DNA of 37,565 nucleotides, from contig JBDHUJ010000016.1 of NCBI GenBank assembly GCA_039809105.1, positions 1 to 37,565 of the forward strand. Reading direction: 5' to 3'. Source of the stretch: JBDHUJ01 sp039809105 (GTDB lineage: Bacteria; Patescibacteriota; Saccharimonadia; Saccharimonadales; UBA4665). Of the stretch, positions 29,226-37,429 are shown one piece after another; the first letter of the stretch is position 1, and every line of letters starts with the position of its first letter. Made by a program: the position numbers and the translations under genes. The notes beneath the pieces are model-generated. The model was not told the DNA's origin. It saw nothing but the letters and a program-made list of their open reading frames with translations, and ran no database searches.

Positions 29226-29909
29226 ATGAAAAATGTAGTCATCACCGGCGGCAGTGACGGTATCGGAAAAGCGCTTGCAGAAAGCTTAAGCAAGGACTTC
29301 CACGTCATACTAATCGCCCGGAGTTCAGAGAAGTTACAAGAGCTTGCGGCAAAGATAAACTGCGACTTCATAACCTGTGACGTCCGCAAATCGCAAGAGG
29401 TCAAGGCGGCTTTCGAAGAAATAAAATCTCGGTACCAAACGGTGGATGTGCTCATCAATAATGCCGGTGTGATTGTAAATGGCGACATCACGGAAACCAC
29501 TTACGAAACTATCGAGACCGTCGTAAGTACCAATACAACGGGAGCTATTTTCGTCACCAAAGCATGCCTCGAAATCATGAAGCCGCAGAAGAACGGCCTG
29601 ATTATCAACGTCATTTCGCAAGCGGGCATCACCGCCAAGCCCTACCGTTCAATCTATAACGCCTCTAAGTGGGCTATGACGGGTTTTACGAAGGCAATCC
29701 AGGAAGAGACGAGCGAATATGGCGTACGGGTAACTGGTTTTTATCCCGGCACTGTCAAAACCGATTTATTCAAGAAAGCCGGTCTGGACATCAAGGGGCC
29801 ATCACTCGGCACGTCTCAAATCGTCCGGACAATACGGTTCGTCATCGATTATGATGACAACATGCTCTTCCCGGAGATAGGCGTTAAACCGTTTATATCC
29901 GTCAACTGA
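29226..29909 (+). CDS. Short-chain dehydrogenase/reductase (SDR)
   Basis: 227 aa NAD(P)-dependent oxidoreductase of the classical type: cofactor loop TGGSDGIG (7-14), CDVRKS in place of the adenine-ring aspartate site, NNAG (78-81), catalytic Ser131, Tyr144 and Lys148 (YNASK), and PGTVKT after them. ARSSEKL after strand 2 suggests NADP preference (arginine). ATG at 29226 is chosen because the Rossmann strand begins there; the longer reading from 29175 adds residues with no family character and crosses TATACT (29203-29208). Substrate unknown. Confidence 0.92.
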   Translation: MKNVVITGGSDGIGKALAESLSKDFHVILIARSSEKLQELAAKINCDFITCDVRKSQEVKAAFEEIKSRYQTVDVLINNAGVIVNGDITETTYETIETVVSTNTTGAIFVTKACLEIMKPQKNGLIINVISQAGITAKPYRSIYNASKWAMTGFTKAIQEETSEYGVRVTGFYPGTVKTDLFKKAGLDIKGPSLGTSQIVRTIRFVIDYDDNMLFPEIGVKPFISVN

Positions 29910-29938
29910 CTTGGCTGCGATGAAACCTCTCGGGCATT

Positions 29939-29947
29939 TGCTATAGT
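29939..29947 (+). promoter_or_regulatory. Extended -10 promoter, leaderless start
   Basis: TGC-TATAGT, 6 nt before the ATG at 29954. Confidence 0.6.
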
Positions 29948-29953
29948 TGAGGT

Positions 29954-30493
29954 ATGCCATGGACTTTTTACCCAGCCTTCATTGGCACATTCATTTCGAT
30001 TGCCGCCTGGACATACTTGGCGCGGAAAGAACATTTGAGCCATTTACCGCGCACGCTCAGTGAGCTCGCGGCGGAGAGGCCCGAAGCGCTGCGATATTAC
30101 CGCATTGTCCTGTGGGTCTGTGGGCCGCTCTTCGCAATCACTATGTTCGGGTTCGTACTCCCGCGCACTACTTCCACGCTCATCATCGGCGTCACCTGCG
30201 CCGTCATCATCGCAGGCGAGATGCTTATCGGGCTTTTTCCGGCCCGACGGGGAAAGATGACCATACACGATATCATCGCCGGGGCGATGGGCGCGGCCAT
30301 GATTGCCTTGGCATACTTATTCGCACGGGACCTGCATGGCATGTACATGTATACCGAACTGTCATTTGCGCTCTGCATGACTCTTTTGGGCGTGCTGTGC
30401 CTGGCGCACCGAAAGCGCTATCTATTTTACGAATTACCGCTTATTTTCCTATCCCACTTTTCCATACTCGCCGCCGCAATCGCATTGAGATAG
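29954..30493 (+). CDS. Membrane protein, 179 aa, paralogue of the 28590 gene
   Basis: About six helices. Shared features with the 28590 protein: equal length, a central LFPARRGK-type loop (LLPAHGK there) followed by a His, a Glu-Leu-Ser/Glu-Met-Ala helix start, and the closing (R/K)RY(I/L)F(H/Y)EL...LSH motif. Each paralogue has its own leaderless promoter, which argues for separate expression. Function unknown. Convergent with the surface-protein gene after 17 nt. Confidence 0.75.
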   Translation: MPWTFYPAFIGTFISIAAWTYLARKEHLSHLPRTLSELAAERPEALRYYRIVLWVCGPLFAITMFGFVLPRTTSTLIIGVTCAVIIAGEMLIGLFPARRGKMTIHDIIAGAMGAAMIALAYLFARDLHGMYMYTELSFALCMTLLGVLCLAHRKRYLFYELPLIFLSHFSILAAAIALR

Positions 30494-30510
30494 CTCAAAG
30501 ACACAGAGCG

Positions 30511-31581
30511 CTAGAACAGCCCGGCGCCGACAACGGTTATGGTGTCGGTGTAGTCGGTGGCGGCGGGTGTGGTGACGCCGATGGCGATATTGTTCGTGAG
30601 CGTCAGCACCGCCGTGTCGGCCGTACCGGTCGAACTGGCCAGCAGGCGAAGCGACGTATCGAGGCCGCCGCCCTTGCCAGTGGAACCGCCGACAAACGGC
30701 GTAGCCACCGTTAGGGTACCACTCCCGCCAGCCTGGGTCTGGGTGATGCCAGTGTTATAGCCTTCGGTACCGGCCGAAAGGGTACTGTTCGTACCCGGCG
30801 TCGTCGAAGCAATGGTCTTAGAAGCCAGGCTAGAGGTCAAGCCGGTGTTGGCATCTTTCGCCCACACCATCCACCCGTTTTTAGCGTTGGTATTTACCGT
30901 GGCCGTGCGCGGGGTCGGGCTGGAAGTGACTGAGCCGGTGCTGAGCGTACTCAGCGCATCGGTATTACCGCTGAGTGCGAATGAAAACGCCGTCGGCACC
31001 GTCGCCGTGACAACTATCTGGTCGTCGCTGATGGTAGCCGTCGCATACTGCGCGGTGTCTATATCGGCCGGCGCGCTGGTCTGGGTCGTCACGCTGCCGA
31101 GGTTCGAACTGGTAGCACTCGACTTCGTCGTCACCGCCGCGCTGTTCGTCCAGTTGAAGCAGTAGAGCGTCCCGGCGGTCAAGTCGCCGCTCGGGAAGGT
31201 CACGTCCTGACCTGACACGCCGCTGGCGGTCGTGATGCTCGGCCAGGCAGTGCCACCAGTCGGCCATGCCAGGTTCGTCGTGCTGACGGTAAAGTTTGCT
31301 GCCGAACCAAGCGTGTAACCGGTCGGGAACGTTACCTTTACATTCGCTTCAGTGGCGGTAGAGGCCGGTTTAGCACAGACAGTTCCGGTAGTTGCGGTGC
31401 TTATTTTCATGCGGTCAAAACGCATGAACACCTGACTCAAAGCCGCCGCGTGCACCAAGCCGGGCAGTAAGCACCAGGTAACGAGCACGGCTGCGGCCGA
31501 AAGCAGCGCCGTGGCACGCACTGCACGCGATGATACTTTTTTCGTCCCCATTATACGCTTGGCGATATCTGCTCGTGACAC
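30511..31581 (-). CDS. Ser/Thr-rich exported surface protein, 356 aa
   Basis: A signal peptide or anchor near residues 25-46 (ALLSAAAVLVTWCLLPGLVHAAA) is followed by a repetitive beta-rich, Ser/Thr/Ala/Gly-rich ectodomain with ATAT-type patterns, e.g. VKVTFPTGYTLG and VPTAFSFALSGNTDALSTL. It ends in beta strands (TDTITVVGAGLF) without LPxTG or a membrane segment, so it is secreted or assembled non-covalently. A surface-layer or adhesin subunit is the best guess. The reading begins with GTG at 31581; ATG (MGTKKVSS) 10 codons later is an alternative. No Shine-Dalgarno of good quality. The structured element copy B lies upstream. Confidence 0.7.
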   Translation of the reverse strand: MSRADIAKRIMGTKKVSSRAVRATALLSAAAVLVTWCLLPGLVHAAALSQVFMRFDRMKISTATTGTVCAKPASTATEANVKVTFPTGYTLGSAANFTVSTTNLAWPTGGTAWPSITTASGVSGQDVTFPSGDLTAGTLYCFNWTNSAAVTTKSSATSSNLGSVTTQTSAPADIDTAQYATATISDDQIVVTATVPTAFSFALSGNTDALSTLSTGSVTSSPTPRTATVNTNAKNGWMVWAKDANTGLTSSLASKTIASTTPGTNSTLSAGTEGYNTGITQTQAGGSGTLTVATPFVGGSTGKGGGLDTSLRLLASSTGTADTAVLTLTNNIAIGVTTPAATDYTDTITVVGAGLF

Positions 31582-31708
31582 GTTCGTTCCCCGTTAGGCC
31601 GCTTCGGCAGCATACACAAATCCTGACTCTATAGTACCAGAAGCGGAATGCCGGTCAAATTCAGCTTGCGCTTTGCCTCATTCCCGCCCCGCGGGGATGT
31701 TTACAATC

Positions 31709-31928
31709 GTGGCTCGATAGAGCCACTCAGCTCTCCGGCCATTTAGAATGAACCGGACAGCCTGTTGGTCAAAACGACAACTTCTCTGAGCGAAGTGAGG
31801 AGCCGAGGAGCTGTCCGAGCGACCCCTAGGAGCGAGTTCTCCGCAGGGTTGTCGGCTTTGACAACAGGCTGCCCGCGAGAATGGACCTGGCCGGGAGCTT
31901 TTGCTTCTTTTGTCGGGACAAAAGAAGG
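31709..31928. ncRNA. Candidate structured RNA element, copy B
   Basis: Same helices as copy A: GTGGCTC/GAGCCAC (31709-31726); CCGGCCA (31735-31741) with TGGCCGG (31888-31894), extended to GCTC-CCGGCCA/TGGCCGGGAGC with one bulge, or a local TCCGG/CCGGA hairpin; CAGCCTGTT/AACAGGCTG, GTCAAA/TTTGAC and CGACAAC/GTTGTCG stacked (31758-31781 with 31848-31871); the end hairpin CTTCTTTTGTC/GACAAAAGAAG. Two internal blocks (36 and 24 nt) are identical to copy A. It lies between the small gene ending at 32003 and the surface-protein gene, both on the minus strand. Confidence 0.55.
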
Positions 31929-32002
31929 TATTCTGTTTTTAAAGAGCACCTCCTTAAAACCTTAGCAGCTACCCCGACTATGGCTGCGCTATGTCCGACA
32001 GT

Positions 32003-32221
32003 TCAGCTTGCGCTGTCGTACCAAATGCCAGGCTGCCGCGCGAGTTCGCGGCGTATGCGGCGGAACACCGTCCGTTTGGCAACCCGCCGGTTACGGTAGC
32101 GCAGCCCCATGCGGCTCGTATGCAACCTGTCTTTGGGCTCCGACGCCAGTACCAGGTACGGCGTATCGGTCAAGGAAGGTGTTTGTTTCTGTTTGCTGTT
32201 TACGAAACCGAATGTGTTCAT
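32003..32221 (-). CDS. Small basic protein, 72 aa
   Basis: On the minus strand AAGGAGG lies 4 nt before the ATG at 32221, the strongest ribosome binding site in the window. The N-terminal half is polar (SKQKQTPSLTDTPYLVLASE). The C-terminal half is strongly basic and helical (RYRNRRVAKRTVFRRIRREL), which suggests RNA or DNA binding. No family recognised; overlapping readings on the plus strand lack such a start signal. Alone in a gap rich in repeats; a ribosome-associated or nucleoid role is possible. Confidence 0.65.
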   Translation of the reverse strand: MNTFGFVNSKQKQTPSLTDTPYLVLASEPKDRLHTSRMGLRYRNRRVAKRTVFRRIRRELARQPGIWYDSAS

Positions 32222-32322
32222 GGTGCCTCCTTACCCCTTATGTAGTGTAGTATGCACCAAACGAAGCACTATATCTGTGATATTTATCAAAAAAGATTTG
32301 TAATCTTCGTCACAATCTTTTA

Positions 32323-32372
32323 GGGAAGGGCTCGCCCTTCCCACTTTCTTTTGAAATAAATTCAAAAGAAAG
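32323..32372. terminator. Two adjacent hairpins, the second of CTTTTG/CAAAAG type
   Basis: GGGAAGGGC-TC-GCCCTTCCC (32323-32342) is followed by CTTTCTTTTGAA-ATAAA-TTCAAAAGAAAG (12 bp, 32344-32372). The second repeats the end-hairpin signature of the structured elements A and B. It lies downstream of the convergent end of the flippase-like gene and upstream of the 72-aa gene. Otherwise 32222-32479 shows nothing. Confidence 0.5.
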
Positions 32373-32479
32373 CTCCCATCCCCTAAAGCTCACCTGCCGG
32401 CTCGTTCGCTGCGCTCATGCGGAAGCGTCGGGAGAATGACGGAAGCATGACGGAAGCATTGCCCCATGTCGAGCTCGGG

Positions 32480-33430
32480 TTACAAAAGATGTTTGCGGCG
32501 GGCGAGGGCAAGGCAGACGAGGCCGGGAAGGATGGGCAGCCAATAGGTTATGAAGCGGAAGAGCAGGGTAGCGCTCAGGGCTTGCGCCGCAGTGAACCCG
32601 TATGCGGTAAAGCCGAGGAACAAGCCAGCTTCGGCGCCGACCAAGCCGCCCGGCGTCGGTGTAGCGGTAGCCGTTAGCACGCCAAGAGAAAAAATGATGA
32701 AGGCCGGCAGAAAGCCGATGTCCAGCCCGAGCGAATGCACGAGTACAAAAAGTATGCTCGTGTACAGTGCAGAGACGGTCACCGCCAGCACCGCCGCCCA
32801 GCCCAACTTGTTCGGATGTGCCCGGTAAAAGCGTAGGCTCTTCAGTACATTCATAAGAAAACTAGCTATGGCTGTCCGCCACTTCGGCACCATGCCTACA
32901 AGCAACAAGGCCGCGAACACAAAACAAGCCGCTGCCAGATGTTTCGCACCGAGATGCGGCAGCGTAAATTCGGCCAGCGTGCCAGGATGAATGACAAAAA
33001 GTAGCGACAAAAGCAGCAAGTGCATGGCTATACCCAATAGGTTGTTCGTACCCACTACCGCCGTCGCCTGTGCAGGCGTGTGCTTTTTGCGATACAAATA
33101 CAAGCCATGTACGCCCAAACCGCCGACACCACCAGGGAGCAAGCGGTTGACTCCAGCTGCAGCAAACTCTATGAGTGCCGTTTGCCGCAGACGAAGCGGC
33201 TTCAGCGCCAGCAGCTGGAACATGCCGGCAGCCGCGACGAACATGGCAAGAGTCAGACATACTGCCAATAGCACCAGGACCGGCGAGGCACTTCCGAGTG
33301 CCCGCAGGCTGCGGGCAAAGACATCGGCATTGCGCATTACTATATATACCGCAGCTACGAGCAGCACAAGAGCAACAAGCCAACGCCAGTTCCAGCGCCG
33401 CAGGCTGGGCTTCGGCTGTATTTTTACCAT
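32480..33430 (-). CDS. Flippase-like membrane protein (LPG synthase TM / UPF0104 family)
   Basis: 316 aa, about eight helices, with the two glycine-rich signatures of the family: RLLPGGVGGLGVHGLYLYRKK in the first half and TPTPGGLVGAEAGL in the second. The family includes the membrane part of lysyl-phosphatidylglycerol synthase (MprF) and proteins near glycosyltransferase genes thought to move lipid-linked molecules. No catalytic LysPG synthase domain is fused here, so a translocation role is likelier than synthesis. On the minus strand CATAAT lies 6 nt before the ATG, again leaderless-like. Gene stands alone. Confidence 0.85.
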   Translation of the reverse strand: MVKIQPKPSLRRWNWRWLVALVLLVAAVYIVMRNADVFARSLRALGSASPVLVLLAVCLTLAMFVAAAGMFQLLALKPLRLRQTALIEFAAAGVNRLLPGGVGGLGVHGLYLYRKKHTPAQATAVVGTNNLLGIAMHLLLLSLLFVIHPGTLAEFTLPHLGAKHLAAACFVFAALLLVGMVPKWRTAIASFLMNVLKSLRFYRAHPNKLGWAAVLAVTVSALYTSILFVLVHSLGLDIGFLPAFIIFSLGVLTATATPTPGGLVGAEAGLFLGFTAYGFTAAQALSATLLFRFITYWLPILPGLVCLALARRKHLL

Positions 33431-33436
33431 AAGCGT

Positions 33437-33442
33437 ATTATG
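33437..33442 (-). promoter_or_regulatory. -10 box, leaderless start of the flippase-like gene
   Basis: Minus strand CATAAT, 6 nt from the ATG at 33430; no TGN extension. Confidence 0.35.
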
Positions 33443-33547
33443 GCTGTTTTACCGAAGCAGAGCAACTCAACGCAAAGTTTTGGGCGGGTCTGCAGGTTGG
33501 AGCCTTACAATCTGGGGCAGAATTAACTTTAGACAAGGAACTGCTGT

Positions 33548-34984
33548 ATGAATCCAGTGGCCCGCGGCATTCGCAATGCCTTCCGCAATGGTGTCCGCAC
33601 CGGCGCAATCGTAGTAATTTTAGGCCTGAGCATTGGGCTGGCGCTCACCATGCTCATCGCGCAGAAGGCGGTCGACAACAAAATCACCAGTGTCAAAAGC
33701 AGCATAGGCAACACCATCAGCATTTCGCCGGCGGGCTTCACGCCGGGGAGTCAGACCAACAACGCGCTGACTACGACCGAGCTCGACAAACTCAAAACCA
33801 TCAGCAACGTCACTTCTGTGACTTCGACGCTGACCGACCGGCAGTCCACCACCGGCTCATCGACCATGTCGTTCGGCCGGATGGGCGGTGAATCAGACAC
33901 ATCGGAGCAGACGACCACATCTTTGAGCTCGCCCGTCACCATCGACGCCAATGGCCCGCGCTTCCAGAGCGGCGGCAGTTCATCTAGCAGCTCCGACAGT
34001 ACCGCAACTACTACCTTCAGCCTGCCGGTCTCGTTCCTCGGTACCACCGACCCGGCACATGTCGACGGCGTCGCCATCACCATCAAGAGCGGCGAGACCA
34101 TCAGCGGCAGCGGCGACACGAATGATGCACTCATAAGCGAAGCAATGGCTACCAAAAACAATCTGAAAGTTGGCGATACCTTTACCGCCTACAACGCCAC
34201 CTTGACCGTGAAGGGCATCTTTACGACCAGCAGCGACAACCGCGGCGCCGAAAACACTGTCGTCCTATCGCTCACCGCTTTGCAGCGCTTGAGTGGTCAG
34301 ACCGGCGTCGTCACCAGTGCCACCGTTACCGTGAACTCACTCGATAACCTGAGCGCGGCAACTACAGCCGTCAAGAGCGCCATCGGCAGCAGCGCCGACG
34401 TTACCAGCGCACAAGAACAAGCCGACAGCACGGTTGAACCGCTCAACAGCGTTAAGAAAGTCAGTACCTTTAGCCTTATCGGTGCCATCGTTGCCGGCGC
34501 GGTCATAATCCTGCTCGTGATGGTTATGGTGGTTCGCGAACGCAAGAAAGAAATCGGGGTCGCCAAAGCTATCGGCGGCAGCAATCCACGCATTATCGGC
34601 GAGTTCATGGTCGAAGCGCTGACCCTCGCCATTATGGGCGCCGTCATTGGCCTGGCAATCGGCATCGTCGGTGGCCAGCCGGTTACAAAGCAACTCGTAA
34701 GTAGCAGTACTTCCAGCAGCACTACTGCAACCGCGCAAGGTCCTGGCGGACGCACCTTCAGCACTACGGAACGCCCGGCCGGTGGTCCCGGTGGGGGCGG
34801 CTTCGGCGGTGGCTTCCGCCGCAACAGCACCGTCCAGAGCTTTAGCAACATCAAAGCCCAAGTCGGCCCAAGCATCTTGCTCCAAGGCTTCGGTGCCGCA
34901 GTACTCATAGCAGTCCTCGGCAGCGCCCTCGCCGCCGGCATGATTGCCAAAGTCCGACCATCAACCATAATGCGTGCCGACTAA
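33548..34984 (+). CDS. ABC transporter permease, MacB/FtsX type
   Basis: 478 aa. Helix 1 (about 18-40), then a periplasm-type domain of about 240 residues rich in Ser/Thr, then three helices near 308-330, 353-378 and 442-465: the MacB_PCD plus FtsX layout. KEIGVAKAIGGSNPRIIGEFMVEAL is the cytoplasmic coupling helix that contacts the ATPase. An insertion of Gly/Ser/Thr-rich text with FGGGFRRNSTV lies between the last two helices. AAGGAA precedes the ATG by about 8 nt. Together with the ATPase 14 nt downstream it forms a complete half-transporter that dimerises; such systems export peptides, antibiotics or lipoproteins, or act as mechanotransmitters. No partner adaptor protein is nearby. Confidence 0.92.
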   Translation: MNPVARGIRNAFRNGVRTGAIVVILGLSIGLALTMLIAQKAVDNKITSVKSSIGNTISISPAGFTPGSQTNNALTTTELDKLKTISNVTSVTSTLTDRQSTTGSSTMSFGRMGGESDTSEQTTTSLSSPVTIDANGPRFQSGGSSSSSSDSTATTTFSLPVSFLGTTDPAHVDGVAITIKSGETISGSGDTNDALISEAMATKNNLKVGDTFTAYNATLTVKGIFTTSSDNRGAENTVVLSLTALQRLSGQTGVVTSATVTVNSLDNLSAATTAVKSAIGSSADVTSAQEQADSTVEPLNSVKKVSTFSLIGAIVAGAVIILLVMVMVVRERKKEIGVAKAIGGSNPRIIGEFMVEALTLAIMGAVIGLAIGIVGGQPVTKQLVSSSTSSSTTATAQGPGGRTFSTTERPAGGPGGGGFGGGFRRNSTVQSFSNIKAQVGPSILLQGFGAAVLIAVLGSALAAGMIAKVRPSTIMRAD

Positions 34985-34998
34985 AGGAGACTAAGAAA

Positions 34999-35664
34999 AT
35001 GATAGAAGTAACCAACCTCATCAAGAAATTCCAAAGCGGCGACACCACCGTCACCGCCACCAATGACATAACGTTCAAAGTCCCGGACGGTCAGTTCGCC
35101 AGCATAGTCGGCCGCAGCGGTTCGGGCAAGTCAACCTTGCTGAGCTTGCTCGGCGGGCTCGACAAACCCACCAGCGGCAGCATAGTCGTCGGTGAGAAAG
35201 ATGTCGCCAAGATGCCCGACCACCAGCTCATCGCTTACCGCGGCAAAACCATCGGCTACGTGTTCCAGAACTACAACCTAGTACCGAGTCTCACGGCTAT
35301 CGAAAACGTCGCATTGCCCATGGAATTCGCCAAAGTCCCCAAGGCCGAACGCATCAAGCGTGCCACCAAGCTCTTGAGCGAGGTCGGGCTGGAAGAAGAC
35401 CAAATGAAACGTAAACCGGGTCGTCTGAGCGGCGGCCAGCAACAGCGCGTCGCCATCGCCCGCGCCCTCGCCAACCACCCTAAATTGATACTGGCAGACG
35501 AACCTACCGGCAACCTCGACAGCGCCACCGGCAAGCTCATTTTCGACCTCCTACATAAACTGAGCAAAACCGAAAACACCACCATCATCGTCGTCACGCA
35601 CGACCTGGACATCGCCGGCAAAACCGACCGCGTCTTCCGCCTCGACGACGGCAAGTTGGTTTAA
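34999..35664 (+). CDS. ABC transporter ATP-binding protein, MacB/LolD type
   Basis: 221 aa. Walker A GRSGSGKST (38-46), Q-loop YVFQNYNLVPSLTAIENV, signature LSGGQQQR (about 142-149), Walker B LILADEPTGNLD and H-loop VTHD. The phrase VFQNYNLVPSLTAIENV and DEPTGNLDS place it in the MacB/LolD/FtsE group, which fits the preceding permease. AAAGGAG lies about 9 nt before the ATG. It is the second gene of the operon. Confidence 0.97.
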   Translation: MIEVTNLIKKFQSGDTTVTATNDITFKVPDGQFASIVGRSGSGKSTLLSLLGGLDKPTSGSIVVGEKDVAKMPDHQLIAYRGKTIGYVFQNYNLVPSLTAIENVALPMEFAKVPKAERIKRATKLLSEVGLEEDQMKRKPGRLSGGQQQRVAIARALANHPKLILADEPTGNLDSATGKLIFDLLHKLSKTENTTIIVVTHDLDIAGKTDRVFRLDDGKLV

Positions 35665-35727
35665 AGTCCTTAACCTTGCATTCGCGTTAGTATGGTCGGA
35701 TAATGCACGACATAACTAGGAGATTCT

Positions 35728-36204
35728 ATGGTCCGGGAAGTAACTACATATGCAACCGATGCTTCGGTTGAAACGCCACTAAGCGCCGTAGACCCAGGTG
35801 CTAACCATTATGTTGGTAGCTGGAAAAACGCACTTAGCTCAATAGGCGTGGGCGCTATAGATGGACACACCGATGAGGCTACTTTATGTCAAGCAAAGGA
35901 TACTCGCGCCAACGAAACAATTGGACGCTGTGACCGTCCGATTGGTGAGTCCTGTGAAGCCACCGCGTCATTGCAATGGCCTTCCAGGCAGGGACAGAGT
36001 GTGACGTACATAGGAAGATGCTCTATTCAATTCAGCAGCCTCACTGAAGCAGAAACGTGCGAGCGAAGTTGCCAAGCCCATCTCGATGGAGCGCCTGAGA
36101 GGTTTGTCACACACGCTACAAATGTTATAGCCAACCTAATCGAAGCAGAAAGTGAAGTACGGCAAGCTAGCAAAGTGTTAGAAAGAGCTCAGCAAGCGCT
36201 GTAG
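35728..36204 (+). CDS. Hypothetical cysteine-containing protein, 158 aa
   Basis: Soluble, no signal peptide. The middle (about 55-125) holds six cysteines (LCQA, GRCD, ESCEA, GRCSI, TCERSC), which could bind a metal or form disulfides; the C-terminal 30 residues form a coiled coil (LIEAESEVRQASKVLERAQQ). Start supported by TAGGAGA about 6 nt upstream and GATAAT upstream of it. Codon use is more A/T-rich than in the ABC genes before it. No family recognised. Confidence 0.65.
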   Translation: MVREVTTYATDASVETPLSAVDPGANHYVGSWKNALSSIGVGAIDGHTDEATLCQAKDTRANETIGRCDRPIGESCEATASLQWPSRQGQSVTYIGRCSIQFSSLTEAETCERSCQAHLDGAPERFVTHATNVIANLIEAESEVRQASKVLERAQQAL

Positions 36205-36244
36205 CAACCCCAGACACCTGCCGAGTTGATAACGGCAAGCCGGC

Positions 36245-36907
36245 TTAGATGTAAGCGTCGGGAGGGAGTGGGTAGTTGAGGTCGGGTGCGGTCCAGTCTG
36301 GGTTGCTACCCGCGCACGATGTGCCGGTTGAGGTTACCATAGTTTTGTAGGCCAAGATGTTCAATGTGGCTGGGTCGACTATTTCGCCGAATATCGTAAA
36401 GCCCGCAACCGCACCGCCAACGCGAGTGAGTGTCTGGTTCGTTGGCATAACATAGCCCGCGTGGCCGCCTTTGTGCTTTGGTAAGTACGAACCGACCAGG
36501 AAAACCAGACCAGCATCGGCTTTGGCAGTAACCGTGCAGCCGTCGGCCGAAATAGTGACGCTTGGTTCTATGTGAGGCAGGGCAGGCGTAGGAGTTGGAG
36601 CTGGAGCAGGCGCAGGCTTTGCGGCTGGCCTCGGCGTAGCTGCAGGCTGTGGCGTTTGCACCGCAGTACTACTCACCGCCGAATCAGCGACAACATTCGC
36701 GGACTGCGCAGCACTGGCGGACGATTCCGCTTCTTTGGCAACAGTAAGAGCGGCAGGCTCCGGAGCGCTCTGCGACGAATGAATGGTCAGCGCAGCACTA
36801 GTCCCAGCCGCCACAACCAAAACGGTCGCACCCACAAACACCGCCGTAAACGTCCGGCTTTTGAACCGTGTACCGAGTTTTGCTAGTAGTTGCTTAGAAG
36901 CTTTCAT
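36245..36907 (-). CDS. Membrane-anchored exported protein, 220 aa
   Basis: Basic N-terminus, one membrane helix (about 21-40), an Ala/Ser-rich segment and a Pro-Ala stalk (about 85-112), then a compact C-terminal domain (about 113-220). That domain has a cysteine in SADGCTVTA and another in STGTSCAGS that may pair. The layout is that of a surface protein held away from the cell by a rigid spacer. Function unknown. Start supported by TGT-TATAAG 6 nt upstream. Confidence 0.75.
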   Translation of the reverse strand: MKASKQLLAKLGTRFKSRTFTAVFVGATVLVVAAGTSAALTIHSSQSAPEPAALTVAKEAESSASAAQSANVVADSAVSSTAVQTPQPAATPRPAAKPAPAPAPTPTPALPHIEPSVTISADGCTVTAKADAGLVFLVGSYLPKHKGGHAGYVMPTNQTLTRVGGAVAGFTIFGEIVDPATLNILAYKTMVTSTGTSCAGSNPDWTAPDLNYPLPPDAYI

Positions 36908-36913
36908 ACCTTA

Positions 36914-36922
36914 CTTATAACA
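36914..36922 (-). promoter_or_regulatory. Extended -10 promoter, leaderless start
   Basis: Minus strand TGT-TATAAG, 6 nt before the ATG at 36907; the spacer also contains AAGG. Confidence 0.45.
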
Positions 36923-36924
36923 CA

Positions 36925-37377
36925 CTACCGTCTCACTAACGGCAATTGCGTTAGGGCGGCCTTACGGGCCTGGGAGCCTACCCGGCCCAAAGCCTCCTGG
37001 AATATATCTTGCGTCCCTTGGCGGGCAACACCACTGGAAAGGCGCCAAAACTCACCATCCTCTGACCATACGGTCAAGCCCATAACCTTATCTACGAGCA
37101 ACAGCTTGGCATCCGGCCGACGGGTGTGGTCCACGTCGTTCAGGTTGAATTCCGCGCCATCGGGGCGTGCGAGCGTTACCACTTGGCGCGCTGGGGCATC
37201 ACTCTCTTCAGGGAGCTGACCGCACGTTACGACAAGTGGTTGCAGCAAAGGAGCTACCAATTCTTTATCTAGTCCAATCTGTATGTGCGGACCAACCATA
37301 GGTGCTTTTACTAGCACCTGACCGGGGTCCAGGTTGTGCAGTTCGGGTACATAATAGCTATGAAAAAGCTCTGTCAT
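36925..37377 (-). CDS. Hypothetical protein, 150 aa
   Basis: Soluble and mixed alpha/beta, with the segments KLLLVDKVMGLTVWSEDGEFWRL in the second half and HSYYVPELHNLDPGQVLV at the start; no cysteine clusters, signal or membrane segment. Not recognised. The ATG at 37377 is supported by TGG-TATAAT 7 nt upstream. It is divergent from a strong plus-strand promoter at 37401-37429. Confidence 0.65.
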   Translation of the reverse strand: MTELFHSYYVPELHNLDPGQVLVKAPMVGPHIQIGLDKELVAPLLQPLVVTCGQLPEESDAPARQVVTLARPDGAEFNLNDVDHTRRPDAKLLLVDKVMGLTVWSEDGEFWRLSSGVARQGTQDIFQEALGRVGSQARKAALTQLPLVRR

Positions 37378-37384
37378 TTGCTAT

Positions 37385-37393
37385 ATTATACCA
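37385..37393 (-). promoter_or_regulatory. Extended -10 promoter, leaderless start
   Basis: Minus strand TGG-TATAAT, 7 nt before the ATG at 37377. Confidence 0.65.
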
Positions 37394-37400
37394 CAAATAC

Positions 37401-37429
37401 TTGACAAATTAAAATACTTGTGCTACAAT
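37401..37429 (+). promoter_or_regulatory. Strong consensus promoter at the window edge
   Basis: TTGACA (37401-37406), 17-nt spacer, TACAAT (37424-37429) preceded by TGC: the closest match to consensus in the window. Its gene lies beyond the end. An open reading from the ATG at 37489 to the edge (hydrophobic, no ribosome binding site) is too weak to call. Confidence 0.8.

Noticed and set aside
31881..32303. Several plus-strand frames between 31881 and 32303
   Set aside because: They overlap copy B or the minus-strand 72-aa gene, which alone has a strong ribosome binding site.
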